DNA of 64,000 bases from Sabellastarte sp. h YS-2021 (taxonomy: Eukaryota > Annelida > Polychaeta > Sabellida > Sabellidae): contig OZ024927.1 of the NCBI GenBank assembly GCA_964017235.1, positions 25,563,160 through 25,627,159 of the forward strand. Direction: 5' to 3'. The notes under the pieces are model-generated. The model did no database searches. It worked only from the letters and a program-made list of their open reading frames with translations, and was not told the DNA's origin. The position numbers and the translations under genes are program-made. Shown here piece by piece: positions 31,084 through 41,964 of the stretch. Every line of letters starts with the position of its first letter. The stretch's first letter is position 1.

Positions 31084-32437
31084 AACTAGAAGAATGTTTT
31101 TGCTGACAAAAACGAAGCGGCCCTGATGAAAAAGAGGTCACCCATAAAAGATGTCAACATATGCATCATAAGCAATAGAAACTGTGAACTTTATTGCATT
31201 GTGTATGTTACTGGTCCCTATTTTCATCTTTAATGAGTGCACAAAATTAAAGTGAGGTCAGCTGAACAATACAATAGCTGGAGATTAAAAACTCCATAAT
31301 TTCGCTGCAAGATGGCCATAACTTCATTCATATGGGGACTTTAAGGTGACCATAAAATAAGAACGTTCCTTTTCTCATCCTTTATAAGTGCATAAAGTTT
31401 AGCTCAGGTCAGTTGAACAATAAGATAGCTGGAGGCTCAAACTTCCTTTTTCACTGTAAGGTGACCATAACTTCATTCATATTGCGATTTTAAGGTGACC
31501 ATAATATGAGAATGTCCCTTCAATATCAATATATGTTAGATGTGGAAAAAGAAAGGAGCCAGATGGCTTTATTCAAATGTTATGACTTTAGGGGGGCTAA
31601 AATTATAATAACAGTTTAAGGTCACCTTAAAGTCAGGATAACCTTTGCTGCTTTCCCATCCTTTATAAGTGTGCAACGTTTAACTGAGGTCAGTCGAACA
31701 ATAAGATACTTGGAGGCTGAAAACCCCCTTATTTCAGTTGGCTACAACTCCATTCATACTGAGAGTTTAAGGTGACCATAAGTATTATTTTTATCTAGTT
31801 TAATACCAGTGATAATTCTGATATAAAAAAATGGAAAAAGAAAGGAGCCAGAGCATTTTATTCCAATTTGATGACTTTAAGCAGGCCATATGTCCATTAA
31901 CATTTTGAGTTTAAGGTCACCATAAAGTCAGGATATTCCTTTGGCAAATCTTAATATATGTGCTAAGTTTGGTTGAAAAAAGTGAAAAACTAAGTGAACT
32001 GGAGGGCTAAAACCCCGTTTTTTGACATTAAGGTGACCTTAAAATTGCAGATACAGGGCTAAAACTTCGGCATGTGAAAGATTATCAAAAAGTAGCTGAA
32101 TAAGTTATTCCAACAAAACGCCGAAATCCTGACCGTTTTTGAGATACAGACCAAGTACCCATTTTAAAAAAATTTAAGAAAATAAAACGCCTCCAATTCA
32201 GGCATCTATGGTCCGATTGATCAGAAAATCCTTTCCGACCTTGGAAATTTGGTCTAGAATGTACCTGATAAATTTTATAGCACAGGTGTGTGTGTTTTTT
32301 TCCGAAACGCGATGACGAGGTGTTTTGGAGTTATGTTTAAGGTTACCTTAAGTAAAGCTTAAGGTCTGCGCAAAGTATCTCAAAAAATTTTCCCGCCCCT
32401 ATAGTTTTAAAGAAAGATAAGAAGGAAAGAAAGTTAT
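31084..32437 (+). mobile_element. Second copy of element H2, right end missing
   Basis: aactagaagaatgtttttgc, tgacaaaaacgaagcggccc and tgatgaaaaagaggtcaccc match 19025-19085, and similarity continues to gtttaaagaaagataagaag at about 20365/32410, a 1.35-kb near-identical duplication in direct orientation 12 kb apart. Instead of the 3' hairpin the sequence passes into a 155-bp-type satellite. Inserted into the LINE fragment just left of it. Confidence 0.78.
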
Positions 32438-32439
32438 TC

Positions 32440-33240
32440 AAGTTTTGCCATTAAAAGTGACTTACTGAAAGGAAAACAATCAAAGTAGCTATTACTCAGT
32501 TAGCTATGGAGTTACAGCTCTGAAACTTTGCCACAATACAGAACATTAAAAAGTAGGTGAACAACATATTTGACAAAAATCCTCTAAATTTAATAGTTTT
32601 GCAGTTATAAATGATTTACTCAATGGAGAATCATCAAAGTAGCTATTACTCAGTTAGCTATGGCCTTACAGCTCTCCAAATTTGCCATTACACAATACAT
32701 CAAAAAGTAGGTGAAGAACATATTTGACAAAAATCCTTTAAATTCAATAGTTTGGCTGTTATAAATGATTTACTCACTGGAGAACCTTGAAAGTAGCTAT
32801 TACTCAGTTAGCTATGGACCTACAGTTCTCCAAATTTGCCATTACACAGTACATCAAAAAGTAGCTGAAGAACATACTTGACAAGAATCCTCTAAATTCA
32901 AAAGTTTTGCCGTTAAAAGTGACTTACTGAAAGGAAAACAATGAAAGTAGCTATTACTCAGTTAGCTATGGACTTACAGCTCTGAAACTTTGCCACGATA
33001 CAGAACATTAAAAAGTAGGTGAAGAACATATTTGACAAAAATCCACTAAATGTAATAGTTTTGCAGTTATAAATGATTTACTCAATGGAGAACCATCAAA
33101 GTAGCTATTACTCAGTTACCTATGGACCTACAGGTCTCAAAATTTGCCATTACACAATACATGAAAAAGTAGGTGAACAACATATTTGACAAAAATCCTT
33201 TAAATTCAACAGTTTTGCTGTGATAAATGATTTATTTCAA
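32440..33240 (+). repeat. 154-bp satellite array (155-bp family variant)
   Basis: agctattactcagtta at 32487, 32641, 32794 and 32949 gives a 153-155 bp period over about five units. Units carry gaccta-cagctctcc-aaatttgcc, aaaaagtaggtgaagaacat and atttgacaaaaatcc. Related to the 15 kb array but forming its own subgroup. Confidence 0.87.
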
Positions 33241-33284
33241 AAAGGACAAATGAAAAACATCACAGTTTATTTGATAACATGATT
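33229..33284 (+). repeat. Left arm of a 55-bp inverted repeat
   Basis: tttatttcaaaaaggacaaa, then aaaacatcacagtttatttg and ataacatgattca, is the reverse complement of 34106-34161 with only a base or two different. The arms are about 0.82 kb apart and enclose a MITE. The origin of the pair is unclear. Confidence 0.75.
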
Positions 33285-33460
33285 CAAAAGGACATCTAAA
33301 ATACATCTTTATTTAAAATGCATCCAAAAGCATGACTTAAAAAGAATACATCATAGTAAACAAGATTAAAATGCACCAGTATCATAAAAAAGGATTAAAA
33401 TGTAGTAGGCACTGGATATCTGTGGCAACACTGGATTTACTAGGAAGCACTACTGTACAT

Positions 33461-33814
33461 TAGTGGTGTGAACGGTAAACCGGTATACTGTTTAGGTAGA
33501 AATGACGAAATCCGCAAAGTACCGGTTATTGAAAACGTTATTATATTAGGCCTTCTACTGGTTAATATTTTGTCAAAACAACAAAGAATATATATATTTG
33601 AAAAAATAACTTACATTTCCGCTTTTTTTCATCGTAATGAAGTTTACATACTTCAAAATATCTCGCGAATGCATATTTCCTATTAATAATGTAGCTCATG
33701 TACGCTAGCGTAAAACTTTTTACCATATCTCTGCACATTTTCGAAATCCCAGATTTCGTTCGGTTTCAAAGCCCCGAAAACCGGTTTTCATTTTCAGAAC
33801 CGGTCCGACCACTA
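33461..33814. mobile_element. hAT-like MITE, 354 bp, with 8-bp target duplication
   Basis: Perfect duplication ctgtacat at 33453-33460 and 33815-33822. The ends are tagtggtgtgaacgg and ccggtccgaccacta, inverted apart from a few bases, with subterminal accggt repeats inside both ends. An 8-bp duplication and short inverted ends are typical of hAT transposons. The 72-residue frame inside has no coding features. Confidence 0.85.
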
Positions 33815-33889
33815 CTGTACATATTAAATGAGTCTAATGCAATGTCCTATGCCTTGTAAGAAATACTCAATTGATTTGGTTCCACTTCT

Positions 33890-34072
33890 CCTGGCCGGCT
33901 CAGGATTGGATTGAAAGGGAGTTTCAAAGAAGGTTGGCTTCTGTAGTTATTGTAATTAGTGACCTTATTATTAATATCTACCTTCTAACTGGTGAATAGG
34001 CTCAAAGATGAACTGGCTTCAGAAGCCTCCTCAGGATTGGATTGAAAGGCAGTTTCAAAAAGGTTGGAACTA
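33890..34072. repeat. Duplicated 30-bp segment 131 bp apart
   Basis: ctcaggattggattgaaagg, then agtttcaaa-aaggttgg occurs at about 33900 and 34031. On the minus strand it would encode NLFETAFQSNPEE-like repeats within a 68-residue frame, but no known domain is present. Confidence 0.55.
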
Positions 34073-34105
34073 CTCACTACTGCATGGTACTCTTGTTTAC
34101 TGTGA

Positions 34106-34161
34106 TGCTGAATCATGTTATCAAATAAACTGTGATGTTTTTCTTTTGTCCTTTTTGAAAT
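34106..34161 (-). repeat. Right arm of the 55-bp inverted repeat
   Basis: Reverse complement of 33229-33284 (tgaatcatgttatcaaataa, actgtgatgtttttc). Confidence 0.75.
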
Positions 34162-36393
34162 AAACACATAACCCCCCCAATTTTTTTTCACAAGGCCTTT
34201 TTTCCATTATCTAAAAGGTGATCATGCCTTTTTTCCACAAGGCCTTTTTTCCCTGGATTCGGCAGAATATGGCAATACAGAGGAGATTAATCCAGAATGG
34301 GGAGCTACAACAGGTGGAAAGAATACCGGCCAATTAATGAGAAAATACAGGGAGTGTGGGATGACTTCACCAATGGTGACATAATAGCTAAGCAGCTCAT
34401 TAGGAGGTGTGGTAGGATCTATGGGCAATAACATTTTCTACATAACTCCAGGGGCCGATTTCACAAAGGGACTTAAGTCCACATTTAGACTTAAATTTAA
34501 GACTTTGGTCTTAAATTTTGTCAACAGAATGTTAAGTCTGTGGTCTTAGACTTAACGGATTTCACAAGCAGCTAAGTCCATGAAATTGCTAGGTCAGTGG
34601 ACTTAAATTTAAGTCTGGGAGGTAGGGGGCTTAAATTTTATAAAGAGGACTTAAATATGGCCGCCATTTCAAATGTTGAAGTGGAGAAAAGTTTATGATG
34701 GCCATATTTAAGTCCTCTTTACAAAATTTAAGCCCACTACCTCCCAGATAGACAGAGTTTCTGTCCCGTCGCCAATTGCTATTGATATACTAATGGTACG
34801 CAATGGCGAGGGACAGAGCTCACATGTACTTGTTTTCTGTGTAAATTTTGAACGGCACAGTTGTACACATTTTACCACAAGTATAAAGTGTTATTTGAAT
34901 TCTTTGATTTATGTATATTTGCTGTTCATTAATATTTAATGCCAATCAAGTTGGGATGTATGTATTTCAGCCTATTTTTTAAAATGTAAACAAACCTTAA
35001 ACATTACACGGTCATCTACAAAAGAAATTCCGGGCTTGTAAAAGCAGTTTAGTTTAACACCATATGTATTGTAAACCGGATACAGCTATATAAACATAAG
35101 AAGGACTTTCTAAAGTATAGCCAATGTACAGGTTTTCGATATATTCACGTTTTCAATCACTTAAACTATAAGCCAGTGTTTCCTGAGCCTCTTTTTTCTG
35201 GAGGTCAATTGACCCCCTCCTTTGAAAACCGGGGGTCAATCGAAATTTTTGAGGGTCAGTTAGACGTGACCCCTTCTGGTGAAACTGCAGGTTAGAAAAA
35301 TAATGGACAAACAACACCTAAAATGCCTTACAAAGACGGTGTGTGTGTTCGAGTTATGAAATGTGGGGTACCATGTACCCATGGGGCATTGAAAATGGGG
35401 TACAAGTAATATTCTGTCACATTTTCCTCAAACAATGTTTAGATACACCCAATTACTAAAAAGCAATAAATTAGATTTAAACGTATCACTTTGATAGTAA
35501 ATTATAGTACATTATATCAGGGTAAAGAAAACCGTCAAAAATAAACTTGACTTTTTTCCTCTTATTTTTGGGTGATTTTAAGGTAGCAAAAATGAATAGA
35601 AGCACTACTCAATTTTCAACGACATACAATATGTGACTATGTATTGATAGTTTCTGAAAAATTATTTTATTTATACGACTAATATGATATTTATACTGTT
35701 TGAAAGACAACTTTTTGTAGTTTATGTTGCTTCTTATTTGACAAAAATCCACCAAGTGGTTCCTAAGTTACACTGTTTTTGCTACAACCCCTGTAAATAT
35801 TTTCGAATTTCAGAGGTAATATTTTCTGGGGAGGATTCCTGGGTTAAAAACTCATGAATTTCCGAGATTTAGTAGAACGTGTCTCCAACTGCACAAGGTA
35901 TTTGTCATCGTTCGGAGATGTTGTTTCCAATTGTGTCCTTGCAGAGATTGCCTTTTCTTTCGATGTGTAACGCTTCGAATAAGATTTGTAAGGGAACATT
36001 GTAACACTGGCCGTTTAAGAAGGATCTCATCTGCTTAGCTCTCATCTCACATGAAATTTTAAAATATACAGCTTATCTACAGTGCTGTTTTTATTGCATG
36101 TGCATCTATGCTTTCAGTAAAAAAAATCTTGAGTCATTTCTTATTGAATAACGCGAATGCGCATGCGTGACCTCGTGAACTCTTCACCTGTCGACCTTTT
36201 GATCCCACGCATGGGCAGTGATGGGTAAACAAATGGGAAATCGGCCATTTTCATTTTGAAATTAGAATAAATAAAGAATTGCTGCATATATAGACGAAAT
36301 ATCAATAATTCTTTTTACAAATACTTCTGCGTCAGTCTGACCCCCAGGTAAATATTATGTGCATAAATCGCTTGATTTCGACGTAAATTTTCT

Positions 36394-37147
36394 AGGGCTG
36401 CAAGCGAGCCCGAAAATGCGCCTCAATTCCTCGTTTTGGAAGAATCGATTCGGACTCGGTTAATCGCTGGATTATCATCCACGAAATAAACTGCTTCATA
36501 TATTCTGACATATCACACCTTATAAAATGGTTACAAGGCACACAACAGGAAAGAATTTTGATAATTTATTGAATTTGGGGGAAAAGACGCATTTATATTG
36601 CAAAATATAGGAAACTTTAGTGGTTGTGGACCAATTCACGTCTGTGTACCTATTTACGCCCACCCCTAAATTTATCCAAAAGCATTACAGTTACACAATA
36701 AATTATCAATGTATATGATCAATTTGATAATTATCTATGATGTGGTAAACATTTTTTCCATGTAAAAATACAAATCTTTGAGAAAACTGAGGGTGGGCGT
36801 GAATAGGTACACGGGTGTGAATTGGTCCACCACCACTAACCATCTTTATATTGCGAGATTTGAGGCATCTTCGAAATACGTTATAATAAAATAGTAAAAA
36901 TACTGTCTTATAAAACATTGTTACACAAAGAATTAAAGTTCACAAATACTTAAAATATAAAATACTGAAATGGAAACACCTTATATTAATAAAATATCTA
37001 AATAAAATATTTAAAGAAAAAAATGAATTTTGTAGTAGATTTTACGTCTGTGTTTAGTTGTTTTCGAAGACCCGGTTCACTTTTCTTGCCTCAGGTACTG
37101 AACTGAATCGCTTTGTTTCCGGGTAACCGAAGAATCGTTGCAGCCCT
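36394..37147. mobile_element. Possible third-level insertion with agggctgcaa ends
   Basis: agggctgcaa at 36394 and its reverse complement ttgcagccct at 37138-37147. Beyond ten bases the arms share only scattered pieces such as gattc and ggtta. Similar ends occur in many animal hAT MITEs. No certain target duplication. Confidence 0.4.
36618..36840. mobile_element. Innermost MITE with about 45-bp inverted ends
   Basis: ttagtggttgtggaccaatt, cacgtctgtgtacctattta and cgcccaccc on the left pair with gggtgggcgtgaataggtac, acgggtgtgaattggtccac and caccactaa on the right, with about six mismatches. Total near 223 bp. Confidence 0.8.
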
Positions 37148-37695
37148 AAAATTTACGGAAACACTGATAAGCTCACATTCTTGGTTTTGGATGACGTTTT
37201 TAGAATGAATATGAAGTCGCACTGAATCAGACACTTTGTGGATTTAATTTTGTTGTTATATTTTTGATCATTTTGGTTGCATAAGTTTGGATACTCATCA
37301 TTCTCCATTTACGTTGTCATATCGAAAACCCGTCCATTGAGGATAAATGAAATAATTTCTGACATTTCAAAATTTACACAGAAAACAAGTACATATGAGC
37401 TCTGTCCCTCACCATTGCATACCATCAGTATTTTAACAGCAATTGGCGACGGGACGGAAACTGGGTCTACCTCCCAGACTTTAAGTTAAGTCCACTGACC
37501 TAGCAATTTCGTGGACTTAACTGCTTTGCGAAATCCGCTAAGTCTAAGATCACCGACTTACCATTCTGTTGACAAAATTTAAGACCACACTCTCAAATTT
37601 AAGTCTAAGTCTGGGCTAAAGTCCCTTTGTGAAATCGGCCCCTGAAAACCACTGAAAGAGGGAGGCCGCCCGTAGTGAAGTATCACGTTATGTAC

Positions 37696-37848
37696 CTTCA
37701 TTCTCACTTCATAATCCACATATCTTTTCTTTGCGACACCATGTACTTCCGCATTCACAACATCTATTTCTAGAAAATTAGCAGGGGGCGCATAAGCCTC
37801 CTCCAATCTTTGTTGCTTTGCGTCGAGTCTTGCAGTTGCTGTCGACAT
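37696..37848 (-). CDS. SNX3: First coding exon of a sorting nexin 3/12-like gene
   Basis: Fifty-one codons from ATG at 37848 to AAG at 37696, followed by a GT donor (aag/gtacat). The protein starts MSTATARLDAKQQRLEEAYA and continues PPANFLEIDVVNAEVHG, VAKKRYVDYEVRMK. This is the N-terminus and start of the PX domain of SNX3/SNX12, whose hallmark is AYGPPSNFLEIDV followed by a basic segment and YE-R-K. SNX3 is a PX-only protein that binds PI3P on early endosomes and works with retromer in sorting, for example of Wntless. An in-frame upstream ATG at 37887 is possible, but the start chosen fits the family length. The exon ends at the position expected from the family. Later exons (KES...RRRYSDFEWL region) were not found between here and position 1. 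Confidence 0.72.
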
Positions 37849-40090
37849 TTTTGCTTCCTGAAAAGTGCTTTGACTAAAGTTACACACAAACAGCTGATAA
37901 CAAATACATGAATTTTTTTGTATACCAATATTTATTTAGCATTATTTTTAATGTGAAATGAAAGTGTGTGTGAGAGAATTAAATGATTGTTCCTATGTAT
38001 AATGTTGCATAAAATACTCCTTAAGTCACAAGAATGATTTATGTTTTTCTTAATACCCGATTCTACTAAAAACTCCCACCAGAGAATTACTATAACTCAA
38101 AACACCGGCAGGTACGGTCAAGTCTGGTCATATATAAGTCTGGACAGACAGAATTAACTGAGGAAAGTGAAATTTATTAGACATGTATAATGGTGGGTGA
38201 GTGTTCTAAGATGAAATTCCATAATTTAGTCATAAATTAAAATGAGCATTGCCAACTGTTTTAACATGAAATTAAAATGAGAATATTATTTTTATCTCTA
38301 AAATTATTAAATAAAGGGTTAAAAATTGTGGGCTCACTGAAGTCTGATTTTAGACCAAGTCAATTGCACTTTTACTTTCTTTGTATCACATCAACGGAGT
38401 TCGTTTTTTTTTTTTTTTTTTTTTTTTTGAAGAAGAAGAATTTCAAACATCCCTCCTTATGATCTACACACCCATCCAATAGACATCTGTAATACCCCCA
38501 AGTAAAGAGTAAATCTTTTAGGTTAAAGCATGTCAGGATTTATAAACAAACAATAAAATTTGTCACCTTTTCTGGTGTCACTTGTATTTTCTTTATTTTA
38601 GGAATCAAAAATTTTCTGATATGTCTTGTGGGAGAATTGAGTATTGTGCTCGGAGGAGAGAAATTATTAATTGGTTCTGCTGGGAGTTGATCCCACAGCC
38701 TTTGCATTACACACAGAAATAAACACAAGTCTAGATCTTTTAACCCAGCTGAGCTAAAGGGGAATCCCCTGAAGCCCAAGTGTTAACAGAACTGATATAC
38801 CAGAGGATATTTTAGTATGTTAAATGCAACAAACTGTTTTTAATCATAGGTGATGATCAAAAGGATAGAACAGAATATTGCTTATTTTCGTGTCTCATTT
38901 ACTTGCAGCAAAAGGTTAAAACATATACAATATTATTCATATACAATTTAGAAAACCTCATTTTGGGCTTATAAGGCACTTCAATCATATTCTATTTTAA
39001 TAAATTACATTCCATAATATGTAAATATAATCACATAATTTATTCTTTTCAGGTGATGATAAAACCTTTTGAGCCTTTAAAACACTTAATTCATATCATA
39101 TTTTTAACAAACTTTAAATGACATTTTATAATGTGTAAATATAATTGTAGTGGTAACACTGAAAACCTCTGACAAGCAATAATTCGTCAAGACTTTGTCA
39201 AAATGTTGACTAAAACGACAAACTTCCCAATTGACAAATTTTAACTTGTCACTTTCTTGTTGGACAAATTAACGGACAAACTTATGACAAGAAAATGACC
39301 TTGATAGTCCAATTAATTTGTCATTTTGGCCACCTGTTATTGGCCAAGTTCTTATGAAATTAAGCTTAAGTGCACTATTTTTCTTATAATCAGTTTTCAG
39401 CTAATCTGAGTAATAAGTTATCAACATTTGGCTCTCATCCAACAAGAAAATGGCATTTAAATTAGCCAATTTGGAAACTTGTTGTTTTAGGCACCATTTC
39501 GACAAATTAATAATTTTCAGTGAACATAGATTTGATTCGCATGGGAACATTTGCTATAAGTAAAATAAGCTCTGGCCACATGCGGTAACAACGTGTTGCT
39601 AACTCGGGACGGTTTTAACGCAGGACACCCGAACACAAAACGGATAAAAACTTCATAAAAATAATCGCACCACCAATGTATCAATAATTCACGTGTATTT
39701 GTTATAACCCAACCAGAATGATATATTTTTGAATAATATTAACCATATTATTCCTGAGATGATAGAGTGACACTTTTAAAATACCATCCAGTGCAGATAT
39801 ACAGTGACGTTGCTGAAATCAATGCTCCTTAGGCACAACGTATATCCTTGCTAATTTGTGTAATATTTTGTTTTATATGACATAGTATATGTGAAAAAAC
39901 ATCAATAAGCATAGATATAATAAAAATCACTTTAACCTTTGATTTAAGGAAATGGCATATCTTTTAAAAGTGTCCTGAGTTAAAAATAGAATGAAAATTC
40001 CAGGGATATACATTTGTTGTTGTTTAGTTGACAAGGAGGAATTTTATACAGGATAATTTTCTGTGACTGCTATATTGTCACTGCTCTTCT
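37849..40090. other. Upstream region of the sorting nexin-like gene, no other gene seen
   Basis: AT-rich sequence that should hold the 5' UTR and promoter. No TATA box or CpG-rich block is obvious. A 25-base poly-T lies at 38404-38428, and 39160-39500 is rich in dispersed ttgtc/gacaa words. Confidence 0.4.
38404..38428. repeat. Poly-T tract
   Basis: Twenty-five consecutive T residues followed by gaagaagaag. It could be the tail of a minus-strand retroelement, but no element sequence was recognised on its right. Confidence 0.8.
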
Positions 40091-40102
40091 CATATGATAA
40101 GG

Positions 40103-40335
40103 GGTGGCAGAGTGGTAACACTCTCGCCTCCCACCTCTGTGGCCGGGGTTCGATCCCCGTCATGGCCGTAAGTGGGAAAGCTGGTAGTTGCTTGCCGTTG
40201 GTCAGCAGTTTACAGTACAGAACCCTAGCGAACTATATGTACTGGTTTCCTCTGCCCTTCCAACTACCCGTCGTGATATGACCTGTACAGTGTTGAAAGC
40301 GACGTAAAACCCCAAATAAACAATAAACAAACAAA
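40103..40335 (+). mobile_element. tRNA-derived SINE, 233 bp, with 12-bp target duplication
   Basis: catatgataagg flanks it at 40091-40102 and 40336-40347. The head has ggtggcagagtggtaacact (box A-like) and ggggttcgatccccgtc (box B). The body is followed by gttgaaagcgacgtaaaacc and a caataaacaaacaaa tail. The gcgacgtaaaacccc tail is shared in type with the SINE at 11689-11839, consistent with a common LINE partner and with the Meta/Biva-type SINEs of molluscs, but the two bodies differ. Confidence 0.9.
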
Positions 40336-40347
40336 CATATGATAAGG

Positions 40348-41003
40348 ATAAGCAGATATTCTATTTTTCTTTGTTGTGTATTTACACTATTTGTTCAAAA
40401 AGTGTCCTGAGTTCGCAACACAGGAAACTAAAAAAAAATGAAAAAAAAGTAAATAATTCGCCATGATATCATTTCTTTTAAATCTAATTGGCAGTTATTT
40501 TTATAAATAAGGTTGATTCCACGTGGGTATTTGGAGGTATTGGAAATATGTTCTAAACTTTGTATTTTTTCCTTCGCCCACTTTTAATACCTTTACTCGC
40601 AAATTGTTACGAAAAGTGTACAATTGTTGCATAAACAATTCAATATTAGGTGTCTGCACATAATATATTTTCTGTGGTAAACTTTATTAAATTGATTTTG
40701 AAGCCTGTTACATCTGTTTTTTATGAAAGGGAACAAGTTATTTAATCTTTATTAGCATGTGAAAGGTGTAAATGGTTTATTTCTTTCATAGTTTTCCACT
40801 GATATTTTAAAATAAAAAATAAGCAATTATTGTTGTTTCCAATGACAATTTTACAATAAAATATATGATTGCTGCAATTTTTTTATTTTATCATGTGACT
40901 TACTATGAAATCAGAGGAGATATGTCGATCACTTCAGTACTTACTGTTTACCAGGAAACTACCACACAAATAGAAAAATGTATGTTCAGGCAACTTTTGG
41001 GTA
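40348..41003. other. No recognisable gene
   Basis: AT-rich sequence with only short frames; nothing further supported. Confidence 0.4.
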
Positions 41004-41643
41004 AGTATAGTAAAAAGAGAGTTTGCGGACAACATTTTTGATGCCTGTATCTACTTTCCGCTACATTACACATCATTGATTTCTGTGTGTGACGTAATTT
41101 CATAAGGTTTTAATTGCACAACGTTATGTTTTTCACGTGGCAAATGACTTCGAAACATAATTTGTTTCCCTTGTGGATTTATTAATTATTGAATGTCATA
41201 CAGAGTTCTTGAGAGACTAGATTATTTTTAGGAACTTTGTCAACCCAAGTTACAACAACCAGCCTTTTTTCATCCCCTGTCATACCCTGTCATAATGTTG
41301 TTTTTTTTTGAAGCAATGAATACAATCCTCCAAAGTTTTATGTACATGTGTTTTATAAGCTATTTAACTTGTGCGTTTATTGGTTGTTGAGCCAATAAAG
41401 TTTGTAATATATATCAGTACCCAGTTCATTTAGTACTGTAGATTATTAAAACCAGTGTATTTATCTTTATTGACTTGTATAATTCCCAATTAATTTAAAA
41501 GAGATACTTGTAAAAAAAGTAGTTCAAATGCTGTTCGCAAACAAAACTTCCCCCCCTATTGGCTTTTTCCTGTATTGTTTAATTATGTTGCGTGTTTTTG
41601 CAAGGAGCGTTTGTGAAACGTTGTTCGCAAACTCTCTATACTG
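41004..41643. mobile_element. Probable MITE with inverted ends
   Basis: Left agtatag, seven extra bases, then gagagtttgcggacaac; right gttgttcgcaaactctctat followed by actg. The arms match over about 24 bp except for the 7-bp gap and one base. The interior is non-coding. No target duplication was settled. Confidence 0.55.
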
Positions 41644-41851
41644 AAACGACCACCCGAAACGTGATAACTGATACTAGTCTAGTCCACAGTCGTCAAACAC
41701 ACTATAGCCGATGTTCATCCTCACACGGGATTGCTTTTACATAATTTCTTTAAATTATTAGGAAATGAAGTGAACCCTGGTTTATGTGTAACAATATATA
41801 TGTATCATATAAAATGGGTTTAGCTACCTCTTTTTTATCACTGTCTAACAT

Positions 41852-41950
41852 TAGTAGGCATATTTCACAAACAAAAATCTGTGCAATCTGTGCAATCCAG
41901 ATTCAGATTTGGATTCTTTGGATTAGCTAAATTCGTCAAATGCAATTAGG
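41852..41950 (+). repeat. Dispersed repeat shared with 6.2 kb
   Basis: agtaggcatatttcacaaac, aaaaatctgtgcaatctgtg, tggattctttggattagcta: the reverse complement of 6165-6300, and similar to 47735-47890. Confidence 0.55.
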
Positions 41951-41964
41951 GTTAGGGTTACGGT

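Larger units (their letters stand above)
35174..37166. mobile_element. hAT-like element inserted in the outer element
   Basis: Ends cagtgtttcc and ggaaacactg, with ataagc directly outside both (35168-35173 and 37167-37172). The related copy at 54760-54990 has no insertion at this point (aaactataacctca), giving an independent empty site. The CAGTGTTTCC end is typical of hAT elements, although these usually make 8-bp duplications. No transposase is recognisable; the interior contains still further elements. Confidence 0.72.
34449..37644. mobile_element. Outer inverted-repeat element of a nested stack
   Basis: Ends caggggccgatttcacaaag and ctttgtgaaatcggcccctg are exact reverse complements, and similarity between the arms extends, with gaps, for about 250-350 bp (taagtct-type blocks, then caattggcgacgggac and ctgtccctcaccattgc). 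The left arm also folds on itself: ggaggtagggggcttaaatt to about 34665 pairs with aatttaagcccactacctcc at 34728-34747. Without the inner insertion it would be about 1.2 kb. Partial copies lie at 46960-47145 and 54760-54990. It has no coding capacity and no clear target duplication. It lies in the first intron of the sorting nexin-like gene. Confidence 0.75.

Noticed and set aside
33468-33686. A 72-residue frame in the MITE at 33461-33814
   Set aside because: Lies within a short non-autonomous element and shows no domain or codon signal.
34222-34434. A 70-residue minus-strand frame, with an alternative plus-strand frame containing WDDFTNGDIIAKQLIRR
   Set aside because: Neither strand gives a recognisable domain or splice pattern; possibly an old gene fragment, but not supportable.
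40103-40170. A tRNA gene suggested by box A and box B
   Set aside because: The sequence continues into a SINE body and tail with target duplications; it is a SINE head, not a tRNA gene.
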